Shown: positions 40,611-50,076 of the stretch, piece after piece
Numbering within the stretch: position 1 is the stretch's first letter
Layout: each line of letters starts with the position of its first letter
Assembly: GCF_042665155.1 (NCBI RefSeq)
Contig: NZ_JBHTCG010000004.1
Coordinates: forward strand, 310,001 to 374,000
Length of the DNA: 64,000 bases
Source of the DNA: Sphaerisporangium rhizosphaerae
GTDB lineage: Bacteria > Actinomycetota > Actinomycetes > Streptosporangiales > Streptosporangiaceae
Direction of reading: 5' to 3'
The notes under the pieces: generated by a model
What the model was told of the DNA's origin: nothing
The model's database searches: none
What the model saw: the letters and a program-made list of their open reading frames with translations, nothing else
Program-made: the position numbers and the translations under genes

Positions 40611-40620
40611 TGTAAGTTTC
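40611..40620 (+). promoter_or_regulatory. Repeated motif TGTAAGTTTC (copy 2)
   Basis: Second copy of the 10-mer, 618 bases before the GH43 start. The sequence after it partly resembles that after the copy at 53202 (an ACGT-centred, GCGA- or ACGAA-ending stretch). Confidence 0.35.
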
Positions 40621-40997
40621 ATCGACGTTCACGTGCGAGTCGCGGAGCCACCCGGTCTGTCAGGGTTCACCGCGGGACGGGTGGCGGCCCCGGGGCCGGC
40701 ACGTCGCCGCCTGTGGCGACCGTGCGGGGTGGTGGAGGCCCTTCGGCGGGGGCGGGTTTCCCTCGCGGCGGGCCGGCCCGCGGGACGGCCCGGCCGATCT
40801 CGGGCGCCATTGACTTCACCAAAACGATCGCTCACTATGTCACGTAACTTACTGGACACGAGAACGAAACCTCCCGAGCCACTGGTTTTTCGTCCCACGC
40901 AGGTTCAGCACAGGCGCGCGGCCGGAGAACCGCTGCAACCGGGTGGGCGGTGAATAGCACCGGACAACAGAAACATCCCCGATCGAAGCCATACGAA

Positions 40998-41011
40998 TGT
41001 TAGCGCTCACA
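40998..41011. promoter_or_regulatory. cre-like LacI-family operator 1
   Basis: TGTTAGCGCTCACA, one mismatch from the perfect palindrome. It lies 218 bases before the GH43 start and 89 bases from the next operator, centre to centre. Confidence 0.65.
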
Positions 41012-41086
41012 TCGCATGGAAACCCTCGTCGGCCACATCGGCGGGAATTCTCTCCGTAAACAGCATACGTACGATGACAAACCCGA

Positions 41087-41100
41087 TGTTAGCGCTAACA
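41087..41100. promoter_or_regulatory. cre-like LacI-family operator 2
   Basis: Perfect palindrome TGTTAGCGCTAACA, 129 bases before the TTG start of the GH43 gene. The A-NCGN-T core fits LacI-type regulators with the CcpA/GalR style recognition helix, which the two LacI proteins at 53473 and 58118 have (VSTATVSKV). Confidence 0.75.
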
Positions 41101-41228
41101 GACTTTTTCAGGCGGAGACGGAAGTACGAGCACCACCTTGAGGACCCATCGTGCGCGACCGATGGCCTTGCGTGACGGAGCGGCCCACCCCCAGCCGGCC
41201 GCCCGGTCCGACATCGAAGGAGGAAGCA

Positions 41229-43361
41229 TTGGCCACCACTGGTGAGGTCCGACGAGCCTTCACATGGAGACGCGGCTGGCGGTCGCTGCTCGCCATTCTC
41301 GCCACGGCCATCCTGGCCGGCTCCATGCTCGCGATCGGCACGACGACGGCGTCGGCGGCGACCGTCGACACCACCGCCTGGTACGTGCTGGTGAACCGCA
41401 ACAGCGGCAAGGCGCTGGACGTGTACGGCGCGTCGACCGCAGACGGGGCGCGCATCACGCAGTGGACACGTAACGACGGCAACAACCAGCAGTGGCAGTT
41501 CGTCGACTCCGGCGGCGGCTACTACCGGCTGAAGTCCCGCCTGTCGGGCAAGGTCCTGGACGTCTACAACCTCTCGACCGCCGACGGCGCCAACATCGTG
41601 CAGTGGACCGACGGCAACGGCACCAACCAGCAGTTCCGCCTCGCCGACTCCGACAGCGGCTACATCCGCCTGATCAACCGCAACAGCAACAAGGCCGTCG
41701 AAGTGCAGGGCGCCTCCACCGCCGACGGCGGCAACGTCGTCCAGTACAGCGACTGGAACGGCACCAACCAGCAGTGGCAACTCGTCAAGCTGGGCGGCGG
41801 CACCAACCCCACGCCCACTCCGACCGCGACCCCCACTCCCACGCCGACGCCCACCGGGCCGACGGGCCAGTACAACAACCCCGTGGTCTGGCAGGACTTC
41901 GCCGACGGTGACATCATCCGGGTCGGCGACGCGTACTACTACTCGGCCTCGACCATGCACTACTCGCCCGGAGCGCCGATCCTGCGCTCCTACGACCTGG
42001 TGAACTGGGAGTACGCGGGTCACTCGGTGCCCAGCCTCGCCTTCGACTCGAACGCCTACGACCTGAACGGCGGACGGGCGTACGTGAAGGGCATCTGGGC
42101 CTCGGCGTTCAACTACCGGCCCAGCAACAGCACCTACTACTGGATCGGCTGCACCGAGTTCAACCGCACCTACGTCTACACGGCCTCGGCGGTGGACGGC
42201 GCCTGGTCCAAGCGGTCGCGGATCAACAACTGCTACTACGACGCCGGTCTGCTGGTCGACGACAACGACACCATGTACGTCGCCTACGGCAACAGCACCC
42301 TCAGCGTCGCGCAACTGTCCTCCGACGGCCTCAGCGAGGTGCGCCACCAGCAGGTGTTCACCACGCCGTCGAGCGTCGGCACGCTGGAGGGCTCGCGCTT
42401 CTACAAGCGGGGCGGCTACTACTACATCTGGGTGACCCGCCCGGCCAACGGCCAGTACGTGCTGCGCTCGACCAGCCCGTGGGGGCCGTACGAGATGCGC
42501 CAGGTGCTGCTGAACATGCCGAGCCCGATCTCCGGCGGCGGGGTGCCGCACCAGGGTGGTCTGGTGCAGACCCAGAACGGCGCCTGGTACTACATGGCGT
42601 TCGTCGACGCCTACCCCGGAGGCCGGGTACCGGCGCTGGCGCCGATCTCGTGGAGCTCCGACGGGTGGCCGTCGGTGCAGACCGTGAACGGTGGCTGGGG
42701 CGCCACCTATCCCAAGCCGGCGATCTCCACGACCAAGACCGTCAAGTCGATGATCGGCCCGGACACCTTCACCACGAGCGCGCTCGACCCGCGGTGGGAG
42801 TGGAACCACAACCCCGACAACAGCAAGTGGTCGTCCGGCAGCGGGCTGCGGCTGCAGACCGCGACCGTGACCAACGACCTGTACAACGCGCGTAACACCC
42901 TGACCCACCGCATCCAGGGGCCCTCGTCCACCGCGACGATCGAGCTGGACTACTCCACGATGAGCAACGGCGACCGGGCGGGCCTGGCCATGCTCCGCGA
43001 CTCCTCGGCGTGGATCGGGGTCAGACGCGACAACGGGCAGACCCGGGTGTCCATGACCAACGGCCTGAGCATGGACGGCAACTGGAACACCACCGGCACC
43101 GGCACCGACGCCGCGAGCGCGGCGATCTCCGGCGGGAGGATCTGGCTGCGGGTCAACGCCGACATCCGCCCGGGCTCGGGGCGGCAGGCCCGCTTCTCCT
43201 ACAGCACGGACGGAACCAACTTCACCACCCTGGGCCCGGCGTTCACGCTGAACAACGCCTGGCAGTTCTTCATGGGCTACCGGTTCGGGATGTTCAACTA
43301 CGCCACCCAGGCCCTCGGCGGGTCGGTGACCGTACGGCGATTCGACCTGACCACCCCATGA
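41229..43361 (+). CDS. Secreted GH43 arabinofuranosidase/xylosidase with N-terminal CBM13
   Basis: I start at TTG 41229, five bases after AGGAGGA; the upstream frame is not protein-like. The 710-residue product has an Arg-rich signal (RRGWRSLLAILATAILAG). A CBM13 (ricin-type trefoil) spans about 45-190, with three QW repeats (NNQQWQF, NQQFRLA, NQQWQLV). A Thr-Pro linker and GH43 catalytic domain follow (NPVVWQDFADGDIIRVGDAY, STMHYSPGAPILRSYDLVNW; catalytic Asp in DFADGD). A C-terminal beta-sandwich (DPRWEWNHNPDNSKW to VTVRRFDL) is common behind this GH43 branch. It should release arabinose or xylose from arabinan or arabinoxylan outside the cell. Its CBM13 is almost identical to that of the GH62 gene. 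Two cre-like operators control it. Confidence 0.88.
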   Translation: MATTGEVRRAFTWRRGWRSLLAILATAILAGSMLAIGTTTASAATVDTTAWYVLVNRNSGKALDVYGASTADGARITQWTRNDGNNQQWQFVDSGGGYYRLKSRLSGKVLDVYNLSTADGANIVQWTDGNGTNQQFRLADSDSGYIRLINRNSNKAVEVQGASTADGGNVVQYSDWNGTNQQWQLVKLGGGTNPTPTPTATPTPTPTPTGPTGQYNNPVVWQDFADGDIIRVGDAYYYSASTMHYSPGAPILRSYDLVNWEYAGHSVPSLAFDSNAYDLNGGRAYVKGIWASAFNYRPSNSTYYWIGCTEFNRTYVYTASAVDGAWSKRSRINNCYYDAGLLVDDNDTMYVAYGNSTLSVAQLSSDGLSEVRHQQVFTTPSSVGTLEGSRFYKRGGYYYIWVTRPANGQYVLRSTSPWGPYEMRQVLLNMPSPISGGGVPHQGGLVQTQNGAWYYMAFVDAYPGGRVPALAPISWSSDGWPSVQTVNGGWGATYPKPAISTTKTVKSMIGPDTFTTSALDPRWEWNHNPDNSKWSSGSGLRLQTATVTNDLYNARNTLTHRIQGPSSTATIELDYSTMSNGDRAGLAMLRDSSAWIGVRRDNGQTRVSMTNGLSMDGNWNTTGTGTDAASAAISGGRIWLRVNADIRPGSGRQARFSYSTDGTNFTTLGPAFTLNNAWQFFMGYRFGMFNYATQALGGSVTVRRFDLTTP
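41364..41815 (+). repeat. CBM13 direct repeat, copy A
   Basis: 452 bases coding the CBM13 of the GH43 protein. It aligns without gaps to 43784-44235, with about 13 differences by eye (roughly 97% identity). Confidence 0.85.
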
Positions 43362-43371
43362 CGGAGAGGCA

Positions 43372-43395
43372 CCGGACGGGCGACGGCCCGTCCGG
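43372..43395. terminator. 10-bp hairpin after GH43 gene
   Basis: Arms 43372-43381 and 43386-43395 pair perfectly; it starts 11 bases after the stop. Confidence 0.7.
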
Positions 43396-43498
43396 CTCCA
43401 CCGGCATCGTCCGGTACGACGAAGGAAGCGGCGCCGGCCGGCAGTAACGACCCGTCCCCTTGGACGGACGGCACGGCGGCGGTCCACCTCGCAGAGCT

Positions 43499-43531
43499 CG
43501 GGCCGGTCCGAACTCCCTCCGGACCGGCCCG
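43499..43531. terminator. 12-bp hairpin upstream of GH62 gene
   Basis: Arms 43499-43510 and 43520-43531 pair perfectly. It could be a second terminator of the GH43 unit. Confidence 0.5.
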
Positions 43532-43621
43532 TACGCGGGCCGTCCGCCGTCACCCCCCGCGCGGCGCCGCCCGTTCCGCCTTCGGAGCGGGCGCGTCCGC
43601 ACACGTGAAAAGGAGCGACCC

Positions 43622-45190
43622 TTGGATACCAAGAACGGGACCCCACCCCCGTTTCAACCCGACCCCGCCCCGCGTCCGGCACGGATGCGCAGGAGCGTGG
43701 CGGCCGCCTTCGCGATGGTGGCCACACTCTTCGTCGGTCTGCTGGTGAGCCTCGGACCGACCACCGTCGCGAACGCGGCGAGCGTCGACACCACCGCCTG
43801 GTACGTGCTGGTGAACCGCAACAGCGGCAAGGCGCTGGACGTGTACGGCGCGTCGACCGCAGACGGGGCGCGCATCGCCCAGTGGACGCGCAATGACGGC
43901 AATAACCAGCAGTGGCAGTTCGTCGACTCCGGCGGCGGCTACTACCGGCTGAAGTCCCGCCTGTCGGGCAAGGTGCTGGACGTCTACAACTTCTCCACGG
44001 CCGACGGCGCCAACATCGTGCAGTGGACCGACGGCAACGGCACCAACCAGCAGTTCCGCCTCGCCGACTCCGACAGCGGCTACATCCGCCTGATCAACCG
44101 CAACAGCAACAAGGTCGTCGAAGTCCAGGGCGCCTCCACCGCCGACGGCGGCAACGTCGTCCAGTACAGCGACTGGAACGGCGCCAACCAGCAGTGGCAA
44201 CTCGTCAAGCTGGGCGGCGGCACCAACCCCACGCCGACCCCCACCGTCACCCCCACGCCGACGCCGACGCCGACCGGCACGTGCAACCTGCCGTCGTCGT
44301 ACCGCTGGACGTCGACCGGGGCGCTGGCGCAGCCGAAGTCGGGCTGGGTGTCGCTGAAGGACTTCACCAACGTGGTCTACAACGGCAAGCACCTGGTGTA
44401 CGCCACCACGCACGACAACGGCTCCAGCTGGGGTTCGATGGCGTTCAGCACGTTCACCAACTGGTCGGACATGGGTTCGGCGACTCAGACCGGGATGAAC
44501 TCGGGCACCGTGGCGCCCACGCTGTTCTACTTCGCGCCGAAGAACATCTGGGTGCTGGCCTACCAGTGGGGCGGCACGGCGTTCTCCTACCGCACCTCCA
44601 GCGATCCCACCAACCCCAACGGCTGGTCGGGGGCGCAGACGCTGTCCACGGCGAGCATCTCCGGGTCGGGCACCGGGCCGATCGACCAGACGCTGATCGG
44701 TGACGGCCAGAACATGTACCTGTTCTTCGCCGGCGACAACGGCAAGATCTACCGTCAGAGCATGCCGCTCGGGAACTTCCCGGGCAGCTTCGGCTCCAAC
44801 TACACCCAGATCATGAGCGACTCGACCAACAACCTGTTCGAGGCGGTCGAGGTCTACAAGCTGCAGAACCAGAACAAGTACCTGATGCTGGTGGAGGCGA
44901 TCGGCTCGCAGGGACGCTACTTCCGTTCCTTCACCGCCGACAGCCTCAGCGGCTCCTGGACGCCCAACGCCGCCAGCGAGAGCAACCCCTTCGCCGGCAA
45001 GGCCAACAGCGGCGCCACCTGGACCAACGACATCAGCCACGGTGACCTGGTCCGCAACAACCCCGACCAGACCAAGACCGTCGACCCCTGCAACCTGCAG
45101 CTGCTCTACCAAGGCCGCAGCCCCAGCTCCAACGGAGTCGACTACGGCCTGCTGCCCTACCGCCCGGGCCTGCTGACCCTCCAGCGCTAG
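43622..45190 (+). CDS. Secreted GH62 alpha-L-arabinofuranosidase with N-terminal CBM13
   Basis: I start at TTG 43622, which follows AAAAGGAGCGACC; ATG 43685 is an alternative. The ~522-residue protein has a signal peptide (SVAAAFAMVATLFVGLLVSL ending ANAA). The CBM13 (about 55-205) is nearly the same as in the gene before. A Thr-Pro linker leads to a GH62 domain that starts CNLPSSYRWTSTGALAQPKS and continues VSLKDFTNVVYNGKHLVYAT, GTGPIDQTLIGD and YFRSFTADSLSGSWTPNA. GH62 enzymes remove arabinose side chains from arabinoxylan or arabinan. The catalytic Asp lies in SLKDFTN. It is a strong family match. Terminators on both sides suggest separate transcription; I saw no cre-like operator before it. 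Confidence 0.93.
   Translation: MDTKNGTPPPFQPDPAPRPARMRRSVAAAFAMVATLFVGLLVSLGPTTVANAASVDTTAWYVLVNRNSGKALDVYGASTADGARIAQWTRNDGNNQQWQFVDSGGGYYRLKSRLSGKVLDVYNFSTADGANIVQWTDGNGTNQQFRLADSDSGYIRLINRNSNKVVEVQGASTADGGNVVQYSDWNGANQQWQLVKLGGGTNPTPTPTVTPTPTPTPTGTCNLPSSYRWTSTGALAQPKSGWVSLKDFTNVVYNGKHLVYATTHDNGSSWGSMAFSTFTNWSDMGSATQTGMNSGTVAPTLFYFAPKNIWVLAYQWGGTAFSYRTSSDPTNPNGWSGAQTLSTASISGSGTGPIDQTLIGDGQNMYLFFAGDNGKIYRQSMPLGNFPGSFGSNYTQIMSDSTNNLFEAVEVYKLQNQNKYLMLVEAIGSQGRYFRSFTADSLSGSWTPNAASESNPFAGKANSGATWTNDISHGDLVRNNPDQTKTVDPCNLQLLYQGRSPSSNGVDYGLLPYRPGLLTLQR
43784..44235 (+). repeat. CBM13 direct repeat, copy B
   Basis: Second copy, 2420 bases from the first and in the same orientation. Sequence outside the module and linker differs, so the shared block ends at the module edges. 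Confidence 0.85.
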
Positions 45191-45203
45191 CCGCGGCGAG
45201 ACC

Positions 45204-45245
45204 CGCCTCGGGTGCGGCGGACCTGACCCCGCCGCACCCGAGGCG
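45204..45245. terminator. 17-bp perfect hairpin after GH62 gene
   Basis: Arms 45204-45220 and 45229-45245 around an eight-base loop, 14 bases after the stop. Confidence 0.75.
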
Positions 45246-45354
45246 CCGCCCGCCGGTGCCGCACCGCGGCCCCGGCGGGCCGCAAAGCGCGGGCGTCCCA
45301 CCAACGTGACGTCAGCGATCTTCCGTCGATCCGATCCCACCCCGGAGGGCTTCC

Positions 45355-47418
45355 GTGCGTGCCAATCGATGGCGGCGCCTGCTCGTGGCCGCGACAGCCG
45401 TCTTTCTCAGCCTCGCCGGCGTCATGACCGCGGTCTCCGCCCAGGCCGCCGCGGGGTGCCGGGTCGGCTACACCGTGACCAACCAGTGGCAGGACGGCTT
45501 CGGCGCCAACGTCGAGGTCACCAACCTCGGCGACCCGGTCGACGGCTGGCGGTTGACCTGGTCGTTCCCCGCCGGGCAGAGCATCACCCAGCTGTGGAAC
45601 GGAACCTCCGCCCAGTCGGGCTCCCAGGTCACCGTGACCAACGCCGCCTACAACGCCGCCATCCCTTCGGGCGGCAGCGTCTCCTTCGGGTTCAACGGAA
45701 GCTGGACCGGCTCCAACCCGGTGCCGACCGACTTCGCCCTCAACGGCACCACCTGCAACGGCCCCGCCACCCCCACCCCCACCCCCACACCTACGCCGAC
45801 CGTCACCCCCACGCCGACGCCCACGCCGACGGTCACCCCCACGCCGACGCCCACACCGACGCCCACCCCGACTCCTACGCCGACCCCCACGCCGACGCCG
45901 ACAGGCCCGTGGCCGCCGTCGTCGCAGTACGCCAACCCGGTGTTGTGGGAGGACCTGGCGGACATCGACGTCTTCCGGGTGGACGACACCTACTACTACT
46001 CGGCCTCGACGATGCACTACTCGCCGGGCGCGCCGATCCTGCGCTCCTACGACCTGGTCAACTGGGAGTACGCCGGCCACTCGGTGCCCAAGCTGGACTT
46101 CGGGTCCAAGTACGACCTCAACGGCGGCAACGCCTACATCGACGGCGTCTGGGCGTCGTTCCTGAACTACCGCAAGAGCAACAAGACGTTCTACTGGGGC
46201 GGCTGCATCGACTTCAGCAAGACCTACATCTATACCGCGAGCTCGGTCGAGGGGCCGTGGAACCGGCACACCACGATCAACAAGTGCTACTACGACGCCG
46301 GCCTGCTGATCGACGACAACGACACGATGTACGTCTCCTACGGCAACACCAGCATCAGCGTGGCCCAGCTCTCGGCCGACGGTAAGACCGAGGTGCGCTC
46401 CCAGCAGGTGTTCCAGACGCCCTCCAGCGTCGGCACCCTGGAAGGCTCCCGGATGTACAAGCGGAACGGGAACTACTACATCTTCCTCACCCGCCCGGCC
46501 AATGGCCAGTACGTCCTGAAGTCCTCCAGCCCGTTCGGACCGTACGAGATGCGCCAGGTGCTGCTGAACATGTCCGGGCCGATCTCCGGTGGCGGCGTGC
46601 CGCACCAGGGCGGGCTGGTGCAGACCCAGAACGGCGCCTGGTACTACATGGGCTTCCAGGACGCCTACCCCGGCGGCCGGGTGCCGGTGCTGGCCCCGAT
46701 CATGTGGACCTCCGACGGCTGGCCCACCGTGCAGACGGTCAACGGAGCGTGGGGCACCAACTACCCCTACCCCAACGTCCCGCGCCCGCCGCGCCAGGTG
46801 AAGTCGCCCACCGGGACCGACACCTTCGCCGGGACCACGCTGGGCCCCGAGTGGGAATGGAACCACAACCCCGACACCACCAAGTACAGCGTGAACAACG
46901 GGCTGCGGCTGCAGACCGCCACCGTGACCAACGACCTGTACGCAGCGCGTAACACCCTGACCCATCGCATACTCGGGCCCAGTTCGACGGCGACGGTCGA
47001 GCTGGACTACTCGGCGATGCGGGACGGGGACCGGAGCGGGCTGGCGATGTTGCGCGACTCCTCGGCCTGGATCGGCGTCAAACGCGACAACGGGCAGACC
47101 CGGGTGTCCATGACCAACGGCCTGAGCATGGACTCCAACTGGAACACCACCGGCACCGGCACCGAAGCCGCGAGCGCGGCGGTCTCCGGCGGACGGATCT
47201 GGCTGCGCGTCAACGCCGACATCCGCCCCGGCACCGGCAGGCAGGCCCGCTTCTCCTACAGCACCGACGGGACCAACTTCACCACGCTGGGCCCGGCCTT
47301 CACGATGGGCAACGCCTGGCAGTTCTTCATGGGCTACCGCTACGCGATCTTCAACTACGCCACCCAATCGCTCGGCGGAACCGTCACCGTGCCGCGCTTC
47401 ACCATGACCACCCCCTGA
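45355..47418 (+). CDS. Secreted GH43 enzyme with N-terminal CBM2
   Basis: The 687-residue protein starts at GTG 45355 behind CGGAGGG. Signal peptide RRLLVAATAVFLSLAGVMTA ends near AQAAA. A CBM2 (about 34-140, CRVGYTVTNQWQDGFGANVE) binds cellulose or xylan. A long Thr-Pro linker leads to a GH43 domain close to that of the gene at 41229 (NPVLWEDLADIDVFRVDDTY, GTLEGSRMYKRNGNYYIF) with the same C-terminal sandwich (GPEWEWNHNPDTTKY to VTVPRFTM). So the two GH43 genes are paralogues that differ in the binding module. The expected substrate is arabinan or arabinoxylan. The CBM2 coding segment is nearly identical to that of the leftward GH95-like gene. It is followed 69 bases later by the GH127 gene. 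Confidence 0.9.
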   Translation: MRANRWRRLLVAATAVFLSLAGVMTAVSAQAAAGCRVGYTVTNQWQDGFGANVEVTNLGDPVDGWRLTWSFPAGQSITQLWNGTSAQSGSQVTVTNAAYNAAIPSGGSVSFGFNGSWTGSNPVPTDFALNGTTCNGPATPTPTPTPTPTVTPTPTPTPTVTPTPTPTPTPTPTPTPTPTPTPTGPWPPSSQYANPVLWEDLADIDVFRVDDTYYYSASTMHYSPGAPILRSYDLVNWEYAGHSVPKLDFGSKYDLNGGNAYIDGVWASFLNYRKSNKTFYWGGCIDFSKTYIYTASSVEGPWNRHTTINKCYYDAGLLIDDNDTMYVSYGNTSISVAQLSADGKTEVRSQQVFQTPSSVGTLEGSRMYKRNGNYYIFLTRPANGQYVLKSSSPFGPYEMRQVLLNMSGPISGGGVPHQGGLVQTQNGAWYYMGFQDAYPGGRVPVLAPIMWTSDGWPTVQTVNGAWGTNYPYPNVPRPPRQVKSPTGTDTFAGTTLGPEWEWNHNPDTTKYSVNNGLRLQTATVTNDLYAARNTLTHRILGPSSTATVELDYSAMRDGDRSGLAMLRDSSAWIGVKRDNGQTRVSMTNGLSMDSNWNTTGTGTEAASAAVSGGRIWLRVNADIRPGTGRQARFSYSTDGTNFTTLGPAFTMGNAWQFFMGYRYAIFNYATQSLGGTVTVPRFTMTTP
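45541..45770 (+). repeat. CBM2 inverted repeat, copy A
   Basis: About 230 bases encoding most of the CBM2. The other copy lies in inverted orientation at 52526-52755. About five differences were counted by eye, with no gaps (near 98% identity). Confidence 0.85.
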
Positions 47419-47487
47419 CGGGCTCCCACACCACGGGTCGACGCGCGCCCGCGCCGGCCCCTCCTCCCTCGATGTCCTGGAGCAGAA

Positions 47488-49827
47488 GTGTCCCCCTCAT
47501 CACTGAGCCGCCGCCAGCTCTTCCAGGCCGCGGGCGTCGCCGTCGCCGCCTCCGCCGCCACCGCTGCCGGACAGGTCGCCGGCGCCTCGGCCGCCGCGGC
47601 CGCGGTCGCCCCGGCCCGGCCCGACATCGGCGTGTCGGCGTACATGTTCGACCTCGGGCAGGTGCGGCTGACCTCCGGCCGCTGGCTGGACAACCAGAAC
47701 CGCACGCTGTCCTACCTGCGGTTCGTCGACGTGGACCGGATGCTGTACGTCTTCCGGGCCAACCACCGGCTGTCCACCAACGGCGCCGCCTCCAACGGCG
47801 GATGGGACGCGCCCTCGTTCCCGTTCCGCAGCCACATGCAGGGGCACCTGCTCACCGCGTGGGCCCAGGCCTGGGCCGTGCTGGGTGACACCACCTGCCG
47901 GGACAAGGCCACCTACATGGTCGCCGAGCTGGCCAAGTGCCAGGCGAACAACGGCGCGGCCGGGTTCGCCTCCGGGTACCTGTCCGGCTTCCCCGAGTCC
48001 GACTTCAGCGCCCTGGAGGCGCGCACGCTGAGCAACGGCAACGTGCCGTACTACGTCATGCACAAGACCCTGGCCGGCCTGCTCGACGTGTGGCGCCTCA
48101 TCGGCAGCACCCAGGCCCGCGACGTGCTGCTCTCGCTCGCCGGCTGGGTGGACCAGCGCACCTCCCGGCTCAGCTCCAGCCAGATGCAGAACATGCTGGG
48201 CACCGAGTTCGGCGGCATGAACGCGGTGCTGACCGACATCTACCAGCAGACCGGTGACGGGCGCTGGCTCACCACGGCGCAGCGGTTCGACCACGCCGCC
48301 GTGTTCAACCCGCTCGCCTCCAATCAGGACCAGCTCAACGGCCTGCACGCCAACACCCAGGTGCCCAAGTGGATCGGCGCGGCGCGAGAGTACAAGGCCA
48401 CCGGAACCACCCGCTACCGGGACATCGCTAGCAACGCCTGGAACATCACGGTCGGCGCGCACACCTACGCGATCGGCGGCAACAGCCAGGCGGAGCACTT
48501 CCGGGCGCCCAACGCGATCGCCGGGTACCTCACCAACGACACCTGCGAGCACTGCAACAGCTACAACATGCTCAAGCTGACCCGCGAGCTGTGGCTGCTG
48601 AACCCCAACCAGGCGTCCTACATGGACTTCTACGAGCGGGCGCTGTTCAACCACATCCTCGGCGCGCAGAACCCCGCTGACAGCCACGGGCACGTCACCT
48701 ACTTCACCCCGCTCAAGCCCGGCGGCCGCCGCGGGGTGGGCCCGGCGTGGGGCGGCGGCACGTGGAGCACCGACTACAACTCGTTCTGGTGCTGCCAGGG
48801 CACGGGCGTCGAGGTCAACACGGCCCTGATGGACTCCATCTACTCCTACAACGGCACCACGCTGTTCGTGAACATGTTCCAGCCCTCCACCCTGAACTGG
48901 TCACAGCGCGGGATCACGGTCACCCAGACCACCTCCTACCCGGCGAGCGACACCACGACCCTGCAGGTCACCGGCGGCGCGGGCGACTCCTGGACGATGC
49001 GCGTGCGCATCCCGGCCTGGACCACGGGCGCCACGATCAGCGTCAACGGCACCCAGCAGAGCGTGGACACCACCCCCGGCTCCTACGCCACCCTCACCCG
49101 GACGTGGACCTCCGGCGACACCGTGACGGTGCGCCTGCCCATGCGGGTGGTCATGAAGGCCGCCAACGACAACCAGAACGTCTCGGCGATCACCTACGGG
49201 CCGCTCGTCCTGTCGGGGAACTACGGCAACACCGCGCTGTCGGCGCTGCCGAGCCTGAACACCTCCTCGATCACCCGGACCAGCACCACGGCGCTCACCT
49301 TCACGGCGACCGCCAACAACGCGACGGTCAACCTGATCCCCTTCTACGACGCGCAGGGGCACAACTACACCGTCTACTGGAACGCCAACGGGCAGAGCGG
49401 AGGCGGGACGACGAGCTACCGGCTGGTCAACGCCGCCAGCGGTCTGGTCCTCGGCATCCAGAACATGTCCACCGCGGACGGCGGCCTCGCGCTGCAGTGG
49501 ACCGACAGCGGCACCGCCGACCACAACTGGGTGATGGTCACCGACGGTGACGCGGTGCGATTCCGCAACGTCAACAGCGGCAAGGTGCTGGGCGTGGAGA
49601 ACATGTCCACCGCCGACAACGCCCGCGTCCTGCAGTGGTCCGACAACGGCACCGCCGACCACCGGTGGACCATGGTCAACAACGGCGACGGAACCTACAA
49701 GATCCGCAACGTGAACAGCGGCAAGCTGCTCGCCATCCAGAACAACTCCACCGCCAACGGGGCCCAGGCCGTCCAGGACTCCGACAACGGAACCGCCGAC
49801 AACCGGTGGCGGCTGGTCCAGAACTAG
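47488..49827 (+). CDS. GH127 beta-L-arabinofuranosidase with C-terminal CBM13, Tat-exported
   Basis: The 779-residue protein starts at GTG 47488 (GGAGCAGAA upstream) with a twin-arginine signal (LSRRQLFQAAGVAVAA). The catalytic (alpha/alpha)6 domain carries the GH127 zinc-thiolate signature: E-H-C in TCEHCNSYNMLKL (~352) and the paired cysteines in FWCCQGTG (~433), one of which is the nucleophile in HypBA1. A beta-sandwich follows, then three ricin-type repeats (about 640-779) with DHNWVMV, DHRWTMV and DNRWRLV ends. GH127 enzymes release L-arabinose from beta-linked arabinofuranosyl chains, as on plant extensins. It complements the alpha-arabinosidases nearby. Its CBM13 is unrelated in detail to the near-identical pair upstream. 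Likely transcribed with the GH43 gene before it. Confidence 0.92.
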   Translation: MSPSSLSRRQLFQAAGVAVAASAATAAGQVAGASAAAAAVAPARPDIGVSAYMFDLGQVRLTSGRWLDNQNRTLSYLRFVDVDRMLYVFRANHRLSTNGAASNGGWDAPSFPFRSHMQGHLLTAWAQAWAVLGDTTCRDKATYMVAELAKCQANNGAAGFASGYLSGFPESDFSALEARTLSNGNVPYYVMHKTLAGLLDVWRLIGSTQARDVLLSLAGWVDQRTSRLSSSQMQNMLGTEFGGMNAVLTDIYQQTGDGRWLTTAQRFDHAAVFNPLASNQDQLNGLHANTQVPKWIGAAREYKATGTTRYRDIASNAWNITVGAHTYAIGGNSQAEHFRAPNAIAGYLTNDTCEHCNSYNMLKLTRELWLLNPNQASYMDFYERALFNHILGAQNPADSHGHVTYFTPLKPGGRRGVGPAWGGGTWSTDYNSFWCCQGTGVEVNTALMDSIYSYNGTTLFVNMFQPSTLNWSQRGITVTQTTSYPASDTTTLQVTGGAGDSWTMRVRIPAWTTGATISVNGTQQSVDTTPGSYATLTRTWTSGDTVTVRLPMRVVMKAANDNQNVSAITYGPLVLSGNYGNTALSALPSLNTSSITRTSTTALTFTATANNATVNLIPFYDAQGHNYTVYWNANGQSGGGTTSYRLVNAASGLVLGIQNMSTADGGLALQWTDSGTADHNWVMVTDGDAVRFRNVNSGKVLGVENMSTADNARVLQWSDNGTADHRWTMVNNGDGTYKIRNVNSGKLLAIQNNSTANGAQAVQDSDNGTADNRWRLVQN

Positions 49828-49890
49828 ACCCGCCGGCCGCACCGGGAGCCGGTCGCCTGGGCGAGAGGCACCGTTCAGGGGACCACACCG

Positions 49891-49920
49891 AGCGCCGGGC
49901 CGCGTTGGCGGCCCGGCGCT
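49891..49920. terminator. 13-bp hairpin after GH127 gene
   Basis: Arms 49891-49903 and 49908-49920 with loop GTTG, followed by CTTCC. Confidence 0.75.
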
Positions 49921-50036
49921 CTTCCATGCCGGACGCCCGGTGGCGGGGCGCTCGTCCGTCCCGGGCATCCGGCGGTCCCAGGGTGCGGCGGTCCGACGGA
50001 GCGGCAGGGCCGCGGGCCGCGGGGCCGCGGGGAAAG

Positions 50037-50070
50037 GCCCCGGCCGCCGGTGGGTGCCGGCGGCCGGGGC
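50037..50070. terminator. 14-bp hairpin after GH95-like gene
   Basis: Arms pair perfectly around TGGGTG. It lies just past the stop (50077) of the leftward gene and serves as its terminator. Confidence 0.7.
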
Positions 50071-50076
50071 GGGGGT

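Larger units (their letters stand above)
40511..41228. other. Regulatory spacer upstream of the first GH43 gene
   Basis: A 718-base non-coding region. It holds two hairpins near the esterase stop (40522-40548, 40559-40600), the TGTAAGTTTC motif at 40611 and two cre-like operators (40998, 41087). AT content rises after 40800, consistent with promoter DNA. I see no gene. Confidence 0.5.
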
